Assembly: GCA_002390675.1 (NCBI GenBank)
Contig: DGPZ01000098.1
Location: 1,419 to 7,737, forward strand
Source of the DNA: Deltaproteobacteria bacterium UBA4427
GTDB lineage: Bacteria; Myxococcota_A; UBA9160; UBA4427
Length of the DNA stretch: 6,319 nucleotides
Direction: 5' to 3'
Made by a program: the position numbers and the translations under genes. Positions 1-5,770 of this stretch are shown piece by piece (position 1 is the first letter of the stretch; each line of letters opens with the position of its first letter). The notes under the pieces were generated by a model that was not told the DNA's origin, ran no database searches, and saw only the letters and a list, made by a program, of their open reading frames with translations.

Positions 1-1
1 G

Positions 2-631
2 GCCGCGATCGATCGAGCCCGTTCGAAGCGCGAGCAAGACATCGCCGCCTCTTGGCGCAAATCCGTCCTGGAAGATCGATCCGATCTCTTAAATTCGCCA
101 CTCACGCCCTCTTCCGGCAAGCCGGACGCCGCAGTGACGATCGTCGAGTTTTACGACTATCACTGCCCCCCCTGCATCGCCAGCCACCCAGACGTCGAAC
201 AGGTGCGAACGACGGAGACGAACCTCCGTTTCGTCTTCGGCCAGCTTCCGATCTTCGGCAGCCATTCGATCATGGCCGCGCGGGCCGCCATCGCCGCGAA
301 CCGACAGGGGCTCTTCGAACCGTTTCATGCGGCGCTGATGACGGCGAACGCGCGGCTCGACATGGATGCGATCTTCGCGACCGCGGCCGCGGTCGGGCTC
401 GACGCAGAGAGGTTACGCGCTGACATGCGTGATCCCGAGATCCTGCAGTACCTCGACGAGATCCGACGCCTCGCCGAGGAGCTGGGCGTGACGGGCACAC
501 CCGCCTTCATGGTCGGCGACGAAATCCTGTTCGGTGGCGCGACCGCCGAAGACCTCACGGCGGCACTTGAGAGACAACACCATCAACACCACCCGCAACA
601 CCGTCCTAGCGGCCCCTTCGGGCCACGATAG
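2..631 (+). CDS. DsbA-family thiol:disulfide oxidoreductase (5' partial)
   Basis: The frame is open from the left edge to a TAG at 629-631, giving about 209 visible codons; the start and any signal peptide lie upstream. A GTG at 134 falls inside the conserved first beta strand, so it is not the start. Residues just before the domain (SWRKSVLEDRSDLLNSP) fit the linker that precedes DsbA/Com1-type domains. The thioredoxin-fold core follows: TIVEFYDYHCPPC with the redox pair C-P-P-C encoded at 164-175, then the inserted helical domain with the family-like stretch around FGSHSIMAARAAIAA, then GVTGTPAFMVGD, where the Thr-Pro is the expected cis-proline loop. Family members make, shuffle or reduce disulfides in exported proteins; CPPC does not tell which. 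The tail after the last helix is His-rich and unusual. The gene converges on the minus-strand lipoprotein gene 9 bases away. The family call is secure; the exact role and partner are unknown. Confidence 0.92.
   Translation, partial: AAIDRARSKREQDIAASWRKSVLEDRSDLLNSPLTPSSGKPDAAVTIVEFYDYHCPPCIASHPDVEQVRTTETNLRFVFGQLPIFGSHSIMAARAAIAANRQGLFEPFHAALMTANARLDMDAIFATAAAVGLDAERLRADMRDPEILQYLDEIRRLAEELGVTGTPAFMVGDEILFGGATAEDLTAALERQHHQHHPQHRPSGPFGPR
575..603 (+). repeat. CAACAC-rich short tandem repeat encoding a His-rich tail
   Basis: Two 9-base units (CAACACCAT and CAACACCAC) are followed by CCG and a third CAACACCG, in frame at the end of the DsbA-family gene. They encode QHHQHHPQHR, after which the protein ends in PSGPFGPR. 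This lies beyond the last predicted helix of the thioredoxin fold, so it is an added tail rather than part of the core. It probably arose by slippage of a short unit. A metal-binding role is possible but only inferred. Confidence 0.6.
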
Positions 632-640
632 ACGCGCGAA

Positions 641-1903
641 CTAACCGTCGACTGCGATGCCGCGCTGCTGCTTTCTCGCGCGCATGTTCTTCGCCCGCTC
701 CTTCGATCGCTGAAGGGCCTCGTGGATGCGGTTCTTCGCGTCCTCGGATAGCTCGGACGTTGCCAGCCAGGCACGCGCGGCATCGCGGTCGTGATGCATC
801 CAGGCTCGGGCGACGACCTCCAGCGTTTCCAATCTCGCCGCGTCGTGTTGAATGCGCCTGACCCACGGAATGGCTTCCTTGGGATCATCACGCGCGGTGC
901 TGCGGGCATAAACCGCGACGACCGGGTCGAGCATGGCGTCGATGTCCTGCTCGCGCAGCCATTGCCGAGCCCCCTCCCGATCGTTCCGTAGCCAGGCGCG
1001 GTAGGCGTCTTCGAACCCTCTGGCCTGGTCCGAAGCTTCGGGAACACCGCGCAGCCATTCCATCGCGGCGCGGCCGTCGTGACGCGCCCAGTTCTGCGCA
1101 ACCGGCCGTACCAACCCCGTCCCCCACGGCTTGGCGATTTGGCTCTCCGCCCATTCCGCGGCCCGAATCGGATCTTCGTCGGCCACCGCCCCTGCCACCC
1201 GACGAAAGGCTCGAAGCTTGAAGTCGCTCCCGTCGTCGATCAGGTTCTCTGCCCACTCAAGCGTCTCTTCGACACCGCCGCGGCGGACCTTGTCGATGAC
1301 AAGGCCGGAAATCGCGGTCTGACGATTCGCGTCCGACGACATCGCCTTCAGATAGTCCTCGACGCCGGGCTCGCCCGAGGCGTTCCACCCTCGGGCGAGA
1401 GCAAAGAAAACGGAGCCGAGCTCGTTTTCTTGCAGCCTGGAAGCCGCATTGAGCGACTGACCCGCAGCGACCGGATCGCGCTTCGCCCACGATCGGACGA
1501 GTGCCTTCAGGAGGATCGGATTGCCGCTTCGCCGCCTGTCCTTCAGCCAGGTGAACACAGCTTCAGGGTCGTATTGCGCCCACCAACTGACGAGGAGCGC
1601 GAGTTCGACGGCCTCGGCCCCGGACGCGCCGGCGGCAAGCCTCCATGCCGCCTTGATGTCGGGGAGTGCGCTCCGGTCGAGCCCCTGGAGCGCCGTCGCC
1701 AGATAAGCTGCACGAACAAGGGGATCGTCCACGGCGATCGCGTCCGCGACAGCCTCCGTCAAGCTGTCGTGTCCCGCACCGTCGAACGGGTTCTCCGCCC
1801 CATGCTGGTCGTCCTGTGCTGAGCAGCCCGCCCCGGCCAGGAGAAATGCGAGTGCCACGAGCACAACTGCGGCTCTAGCTGACGAGCGGAGGTGGACGTT
1901 CAT
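641..1903 (-). CDS. Lipoprotein with W...D...W alpha-helical repeats
   Basis: I do not recognise a named family. The 420-residue product starts with a signal peptide (MNVHLRSSAR, then a hydrophobic stretch at about 11-24) ending in LLAGAGC, so Cys27 is the likely lipidated residue, although Gly at -3 is not the canonical lipobox. The rest is predicted helical and built of about nine degenerate units of 31-34 residues, each near the pattern W-x3-D-P/R-x-A-A-x2-W-L. First tryptophans are at 108, 139, 173, 272, 304 and 368, with weaker units near 207, 240 and 336; second tryptophans are at 119, 217, 251, 283, 315, 347 and 379. The C-terminus is basic and rich in Arg/Lys (residues 399-414). This suggests a TPR/HEAT-like solenoid for protein binding at the membrane. 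The ATG at 1903 is chosen because the signal peptide begins there and a GGTG (1909-1912) lies 5 bases upstream. A TTG at 2014 is in frame but sits in the T-tract of the upstream gene's terminator. No convincing promoter is seen. Confidence 0.8.
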   Translation of the reverse strand: MNVHLRSSARAAVVLVALAFLLAGAGCSAQDDQHGAENPFDGAGHDSLTEAVADAIAVDDPLVRAAYLATALQGLDRSALPDIKAAWRLAAGASGAEAVELALLVSWWAQYDPEAVFTWLKDRRRSGNPILLKALVRSWAKRDPVAAGQSLNAASRLQENELGSVFFALARGWNASGEPGVEDYLKAMSSDANRQTAISGLVIDKVRRGGVEETLEWAENLIDDGSDFKLRAFRRVAGAVADEDPIRAAEWAESQIAKPWGTGLVRPVAQNWARHDGRAAMEWLRGVPEASDQARGFEDAYRAWLRNDREGARQWLREQDIDAMLDPVVAVYARSTARDDPKEAIPWVRRIQHDAARLETLEVVARAWMHHDRDAARAWLATSELSEDAKNRIHEALQRSKERAKNMRARKQQRGIAVDG

Positions 1904-2010
1904 CAAGGCACCGATCGTTTCGCCACCAGATGCACGGTGACGAGGAAGAAGGCGAGGTCCGAGAGCGAGGCGGAGACGTGACGGGATGATCGCACACGAA
2001 AATCCCCACC

Positions 2011-2065
2011 TCAAAAAAGAAGGCCGCGTTCAGGATCGCCTTGCGGCCAATCCTGAACGCGGCTT
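2011..2065 (-). terminator. Rho-independent terminator of the PEP-CTERM gene
   Basis: A perfect 14-bp inverted repeat (GCCGCGTTCAGGAT at 2023-2036 and its complement at 2050-2063) encloses a 13-base loop that can itself form a 3-bp hairpin. Read on the minus strand, the stem is followed directly by TTCTTTTTTGA. It lies about 52 bases after the stop codon of the PEP-CTERM gene. No T-tract follows on the plus strand, so it acts in one direction. It should separate this gene from the lipoprotein gene downstream. Confidence 0.9.
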
Positions 2066-2116
2066 CGAATCGAACTCGAGACGGATAGCCGCCTCGCTAC
2101 GAGCGAGTGAGCGGGC

Positions 2117-3217
2117 CTAGGCGCGAAGCCGTCGGTAAGCAGCAAGCCCGATCAGGCCGATGATGCCCGAGCCGAGCAGCGCAACCCGGCGCGGTTCGGG
2201 CACGTTCATCGTAAACGTGACGATTTGCGGAACAATCGTAGTGCCACCGGGCGATGTCAGCAGCCCGCCGGCCACCATGCTGATGTTGCCGACTCCAGCC
2301 GGCGTCCGGTTGTCTGCCCCGGTTCCCGAAATGGTTCGATAGGCTGCTGATCCGAGTGCCGGAGCCTGGATGTAGACCATGCCCGTGGTAAAGGGGAATC
2401 CCCAGCCATAGGACGCTTGGTTGGGCAGGGTCGAGACTTCCGTCCCCGGGTTCGTGATGATGTTGTAGGCGCCGTAGTAGGTCGGCACGAACGGAGGGCT
2501 CGCAAAGACCCTGTCGCCGGCTCCGGCCGTCTCAAGTACGTAGTTCGAATAGCCGGGACCCGCTGCGATCGTCGCCGTACCGCCCGCCTCGTTGTTCAGT
2601 CGAACCTTGTAGGTCGGAAGCAGCGACACAACTGAGTACCACGAGAAAGGGCCGGTGTTGAGGACGCGCATCGTGCCGCCGAACTGGGACGCGCCCGCCG
2701 TGTACTTGACGATGCCGGCGATGTTGCCCTGGCTGCCACCCGTCAGCACGGTCGTGCACGCGGGATTCGCGGCCGCGTTCGGACACCAGTTGAAGTTCGC
2801 CGGTCGTGACGTCTTCGCGCCCGGGAAGAAATTCGCGGTCGATCCAGTCGCCGGAGCCATGGCGCCGAGGCCCGTCGTGAACTGCACATACGAAGAAAGC
2901 GAAGGGATGGGAAGAATCGCCGTGTAGCCGGCTTTGTTGATGAGCCCCGACATGATCGTCAGGCTAACCGGGTTCGATCCGGTCCCCATGATCGTGGGGT
3001 AACCGTTGGGCCGCCATTGCAGACTCGGCACACCGCCTGAGGCGGTTGGAAGATTTCCCACGATGGGGAGAACTGTACCGCCGGTCTGGTAGGTGAGATT
3101 ACTGCCGGACGTCGCGACCGAGAAGGTTGCGGCGTTCGCCGTCGCTGCGAACAAGACGACGAGCAGAGCCACAGCCATCTGGCTGGCGAATCGCTGGGTC
3201 GAAAGAGAGAGCTTCAT
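2117..3217 (-). CDS. Secreted PEP-CTERM sorting-domain protein
   Basis: This 366-residue protein has both marks of an exosortase substrate. The N-terminus (MKLSLSTQRFASQ plus a hydrophobic run at 13-25) is a Sec signal peptide with a probable cleavage after ATANA (residue 29). The C-terminus carries PEP at 340-342 (NVPEPRR), a hydrophobic helix ALLGSGIIGLIGLAAY (346-361) and a basic end RRLRA, which is the PEP-CTERM pattern. Such proteins are exported, processed by exosortase near the PEP motif and delivered to the cell surface or extracellular matrix. The middle (30-335) is rich in Gly, Ala, Thr, Ser, Pro and aromatic residues, probably beta-structured, and matches no enzyme I recognise. Cys145 and Cys154 are the only cysteines and could form a disulfide. 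The ATG at 3217 has a good ribosome binding site. The gene appears to have its own promoter and terminator. Exosortase must be encoded elsewhere. The sorting call is firm; the function of the body is unknown. Confidence 0.92.
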   Translation of the reverse strand: MKLSLSTQRFASQMAVALLVVLFAATANAATFSVATSGSNLTYQTGGTVLPIVGNLPTASGGVPSLQWRPNGYPTIMGTGSNPVSLTIMSGLINKAGYTAILPIPSLSSYVQFTTGLGAMAPATGSTANFFPGAKTSRPANFNWCPNAAANPACTTVLTGGSQGNIAGIVKYTAGASQFGGTMRVLNTGPFSWYSVVSLLPTYKVRLNNEAGGTATIAAGPGYSNYVLETAGAGDRVFASPPFVPTYYGAYNIITNPGTEVSTLPNQASYGWGFPFTTGMVYIQAPALGSAAYRTISGTGADNRTPAGVGNISMVAGGLLTSPGGTTIVPQIVTFTMNVPEPRRVALLGSGIIGLIGLAAYRRLRA

Positions 3218-3224
3218 ATCTATG

Positions 3225-3231
3225 CACCTCG
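3225..3231 (-). promoter_or_regulatory. Ribosome binding site of the PEP-CTERM gene
   Basis: On the minus strand CGAGGTG lies 7 bases before the ATG at 3217. It matches the 3' part of the Shine-Dalgarno consensus and is the clearest such site in the window, supporting this start. Confidence 0.75.
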
Positions 3232-3263
3232 GGTTGCTTAAACATGCGTAAAGCCCCGCGTGT

Positions 3264-3284
3264 CAATTGGGGCCCCAAAAATTG
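3264..3284. repeat. GC-rich palindrome in the leader of the PEP-CTERM gene
   Basis: TTGGGGCCCCAA at 3267-3278 is a perfect 12-bp palindrome. The flanks CAATT (3264-3268) and AATTG (3280-3284) extend the symmetry if three A residues are looped out. It lies about 15-25 bases downstream of the predicted transcription start and about 50 bases before the start codon. It could be an operator for a dimeric regulator; with no central loop it is less likely to be an RNA hairpin. Function is inferred. Confidence 0.5.
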
Positions 3285-3297
3285 AATCGTCTAAATC

Positions 3298-3327
3298 ATT
3301 ATACCCAGACAAACAGTTTTGTGTGAG
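3298..3327 (-). promoter_or_regulatory. Sigma-70-type promoter of the PEP-CTERM gene
   Basis: On the minus strand a perfect -10 hexamer TATAAT (3298-3303) is preceded, after 18 bases, by CTCACA (3322-3327), a 4/6 match to TTGACA. The start of transcription would be near 3291, giving a leader of about 74 bases. Upstream, a run of nine A residues on the minus strand (3346-3354) could act like an UP element. An inverted repeat GAGAA-AAG-TTCTC (3325-3337) overlaps the -35 edge and might be a regulator site. The surrounding 3218-3450 interval is clearly richer in A+T than the genes. Confidence 0.6.
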
Positions 3328-3396
3328 AAAAGTTCTCGGCCGGCATTTTTTTTTGCGCCCTTGGGTCACCACCCATCGAAGCGCCTTAGCGTCTGC

Positions 3397-3440
3397 AACG
3401 AAGGGACCCTGGGAGTCTTAACTGACTGGAAACGAAGGGA
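3397..3440. repeat. 10-bp direct repeat between the TPR and PEP-CTERM genes
   Basis: AACGAAGGGA occurs at 3397-3406 and again at 3431-3440, a spacing of 34 bases or a little over three helical turns. The first base of the right copy is 20 bases downstream (minus sense) of the TPR gene's stop. No rho-independent terminator for the TPR gene was found in this stretch. The repeat could be a binding site for a regulator of the PEP-CTERM promoter or could be chance. Confidence 0.35.
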
Positions 3441-3450
3441 AATTCAGAAT

Positions 3451-5706
3451 TCATCCTGTCTGGTCAGAGTCACGAGATTTTCGCTCGCGTTTAAGTTTCC
3501 TGGATCTGTCGAACCGAGTTGCCCGCGACTGAAGCTCGGCTGTCCGATCGTCGACTACCCCTCTTTCTCGAAGAAGCGCCACAAGCGAGGCCGCGGCGGA
3601 TCCATCGTAGGGGTCGAGATGGAGCAGTTCCTCGAGAGCGCTCTCCGCCTCCGCAGGCCTAGCGGCCTCGATCAGCAGCTGCGCCTTCACCCGTAGCGGC
3701 TCGCCGGACTCGGGTGATCCGTCCGCTGCCCTCCCGATCAGCGCGAGGGCTTCTTCGACGCGCCCATTCGTATCTTCGATCCGCGCGAGACCGAGGAGCG
3801 CGCGCTCGTGCGCGGCGTCGATTTCGAGCGCTCGTTCGAAAGCCGCGCGTACATCGGCCTCCGGTGCCTCTTCGAGTTCCAGCCGCACCCCGCGGATCTC
3901 GTGGAAGTCCGCCACCTCTGGATGGCGCTTCAACGCGGCGGCGATGGCGGCCGATGCCCGCCTCGATTTTCCGGTTGGCCCCTGATTGCCGGTTGCTCCC
4001 TGATAGACCACAAGCGCCCTCAGCAACTCCGCGTTTGCGGGGTGAGACAGATTGAGGTTCTGCGCCTTTCCCAACAATTCGGCCGCGGCTTGGGCCCCCT
4101 GCCATCGGCGCGTCCCTTCGGCCAATGCAGCGAGGCCACGCACCTGCAGGTCGTCTAATCCCTTAAGCGAGGCCACGAGGCCCTTCACCCGATCTTGCAG
4201 GCCTCCGCCCGACGCAGCACGAATTCCGACGAGGACGGCCTCCGGGTCGATCGACTCACGCGCCCCGGCGCTCTGCGCGGCCGCGACAGCAAGCTCGTAC
4301 CGCCCCTCAGCTTCGTGCAGCAGCGCCAACCGATAACGCCCGTCGGTCTGCGAAGCGCCCGCGCGAATCGAGTAGCGATACTCGTCGATCGCACGATCGA
4401 AGTCGCCGAGCCGCTCCGCCGCGAGCGCCGCGTAGTAGCGCGCGCCGGCATTCTCGGGCCAGAGGCGAAGCGACGCCTCGATCCGAGCAAGCGCCTCCTT
4501 AAGCTCGCGTCGCTCGTAGAGCACGCGGCCGACGATCAAATCTCGATGCGCCGGAAGCGGAAGCGATTCGCCCACGACGAGCGCATCGTCGAGTCGCTCG
4601 GCGAGCAGGAGCGCGTCCGCAGCCACGAAACGGAGCTCAGGCGAGGGGGCACGCGAGACTTCGACCGCGCGTTCGTACGCGGTCGCCATCGCCTGGAAGT
4701 CCTCGAGCGCGGCATGGTGTCGAGCGACCTCGACCCAGACCGCGTCAGGCGCGTTCTCGTGGAGCGCGGTCGCTTCGAGGAGCAATTTCTCAGCATCGGA
4801 CGCGCGGCCCGCGACGCGCAGCCGCGCTGCTAACGCGCTCCGATAGGAAAGTGCGAGGGGCTGTTCTTCGATCACTTTCTCGAGGATCAGGATCGATTGA
4901 TCGCCGTTTCCGGACTCGTCGTAGAACTCAAGCGCGGTGTCGACTACCTGCGAATCGACGGGGAACTCCTCAAGACAGCCTGCGAACGACTCTTCGGCGG
5001 CCTCCAAATCGCCCTTCTCCTTGGCGAAGACCGATCGAGCGGCACAGAACTGGGCCGCCAGTTTTGGATCAAGGCTCTCGTCGTCGGCAGAGAAGTCCAT
5101 GTCGGCGAGCGCCTCCCCCGCCTCCTCAGCGCGTTCGAGGCCGAGCAGCGCGATCAGACGAACAACGCGTGCCTCCCTTCGATCCGGTTCCTGGTCGAGC
5201 ACGCGCTCCACCGACTCGAGCGCCTCTTCGAATCTCGATCGCAACGCGATCATGAGATTCGCCTGCATCAGCAGAGCGTCGGCGTCGTCGGGGTGTTCTG
5301 CCAGGACGGCGTCGATCGCCTCGAGCCCGAGCTCGTAGTTTTGTGCCCTGAGTCCGGCCGATGCCAATAGGAGCCCGGCTTTCTGGAGCCACTCGGGGTC
5401 CTCCATGGCCTTCCGCAGAGACCAGACCGATTGCGTATGCGCACTGGTCTGCACGAGCGCCAGTCCATTCAGGTAGTGGAGCTCCGAATCGTCGGGGGCA
5501 GTCTCGAGGGCGCGTCCAAGTGGCGCGAGGGACTGCTTGAACCGACCCGTCTCCTGGAGCGCTCGCGCCTGTTCCGCGTCGCTGGCCGAGTTGCAGCCCG
5601 AGAGCGGCACCAGGAAAAGAATAATTAGAATAATCGTCGCGGCGGTTCGATGTATGGTGGTCGAATGTCGATCAACGGCGAAATCGTCGGCGGGTGCGAG
5701 CTTCAT
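3451..5706 (-). CDS. TPR-repeat lipoprotein
   Basis: From the ATG at 5706 the product is 751 residues. It opens with a hydrophobic segment (about 24-35) ending in the lipobox PLSGC, so Cys38 is the likely lipidated residue. The rest is an alpha-solenoid of about 15 tetratricopeptide repeats. Clear units include residues 106-141, 142-176, 216-251, 390-420, 421-452 (YYAALAAERLGDFDRAIDEY), 454-485, 599-633 (AAFERALEID) and 634-667. A non-helical linker at about 569-581 holds a GxxG-type stretch (GATGNQGPTGKS). The C-terminus is basic (RKLKRERKSRD). TPR solenoids bind proteins; large TPR lipoproteins (PrsT type) occur in PEP-CTERM/exosortase loci, and the next gene downstream encodes a PEP-CTERM protein, so a related role is plausible but unproven. 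A GTG at 5724 is in frame and would add six residues, but its AAGG lies only 2 bases away; neither start has a good ribosome binding site. The gene is divergent from the sulfatase-like gene. Confidence 0.88.
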   Translation of the reverse strand: MKLAPADDFAVDRHSTTIHRTAATIILIILFLVPLSGCNSASDAEQARALQETGRFKQSLAPLGRALETAPDDSELHYLNGLALVQTSAHTQSVWSLRKAMEDPEWLQKAGLLLASAGLRAQNYELGLEAIDAVLAEHPDDADALLMQANLMIALRSRFEEALESVERVLDQEPDRREARVVRLIALLGLERAEEAGEALADMDFSADDESLDPKLAAQFCAARSVFAKEKGDLEAAEESFAGCLEEFPVDSQVVDTALEFYDESGNGDQSILILEKVIEEQPLALSYRSALAARLRVAGRASDAEKLLLEATALHENAPDAVWVEVARHHAALEDFQAMATAYERAVEVSRAPSPELRFVAADALLLAERLDDALVVGESLPLPAHRDLIVGRVLYERRELKEALARIEASLRLWPENAGARYYAALAAERLGDFDRAIDEYRYSIRAGASQTDGRYRLALLHEAEGRYELAVAAAQSAGARESIDPEAVLVGIRAASGGGLQDRVKGLVASLKGLDDLQVRGLAALAEGTRRWQGAQAAAELLGKAQNLNLSHPANAELLRALVVYQGATGNQGPTGKSRRASAAIAAALKRHPEVADFHEIRGVRLELEEAPEADVRAAFERALEIDAAHERALLGLARIEDTNGRVEEALALIGRAADGSPESGEPLRVKAQLLIEAARPAEAESALEELLHLDPYDGSAAASLVALLRERGVVDDRTAELQSRATRFDRSRKLKRERKSRDSDQTG
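3971..4006 (-). repeat. Tandem 18-bp duplication inside the TPR lipoprotein gene
   Basis: On the plus strand CCGGTTGGCCCCTGAT (3971-3986) recurs at 3989-4004 as CCGGTTGCTCCCTGAT, a period of 18 bases. Read on the minus strand this encodes two six-residue units, QGATGN and QGPTGK, which form a short Gly-rich collagen-like linker between TPR blocks. Reading frame is kept. It is a recent-looking small duplication. Confidence 0.6.
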
Positions 5707-5770
5707 CTTTGTAGGGTACTGCACGACCTTCGAATCGACGAATAATTTTACTTCGCTAAATTCACTACCT
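5707..5770. promoter_or_regulatory. Divergent intergenic region with weak promoter candidates
   Basis: This 64-base AT-rich gap must hold the promoters of both the TPR lipoprotein gene (minus) and the sulfatase-like gene (plus), unless they lie inside the neighbouring genes. On the plus strand TCGACG (5735-5740), 16 bases, TAAATT (5757-5762) would start transcription almost at the ATG at 5771, giving a leaderless message; no Shine-Dalgarno is seen before that ATG, which agrees. On the minus strand TAAAAT (5745-5750) is a possible -10, without a clear -35. All of these are weak matches. Confidence 0.35.

Noticed and set aside
611..624. Hairpin GGCCC-CTTC-GGGCC at the end of the DsbA-family gene as a terminator
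   Set aside because: The stem is only 5 bp, lies inside the coding region and is followed by no T-tract on either strand.
1079..1822. Long open frame (247 codons) on the plus strand
   Set aside because: It is antisense to the W/D-repeat lipoprotein, has Arg/Pro-rich composition typical of GC-rich shadow frames and shows no domain or signal.
1904..2014. N-terminal extension of the W/D-repeat lipoprotein to a TTG at 2014
   Set aside because: It would put 37 residues before a good signal peptide, and the start codon would sit in the T-tract of the upstream gene's terminator with no ribosome binding site.
3238..3266. Second promoter for the PEP-CTERM gene: TTGACA (3261-3266) and TTTAAG 18 bases later on the minus strand
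   Set aside because: The -35 is perfect but the -10 is 4/6, and transcription would start on the ribosome binding site itself, leaving almost no leader.
3218..3345. Sigma-54 promoter before the PEP-CTERM gene, as reported for some PEP-CTERM systems
   Set aside because: Reading the minus strand I found no GG-N10-GC pair with flanks resembling TGGCAC...TTGC.
3341..3354. Plus-strand terminator at the T9 run after GGCCGGC
   Set aside because: No plus-strand gene lies upstream to be terminated, and the preceding stem is short; the run is better seen as an A-tract upstream of the minus-strand promoter.
4195..4833. Open frame of 212 codons on the plus strand
   Set aside because: It is antisense to well-formed TPR repeats and is Arg-rich without any recognisable motif.
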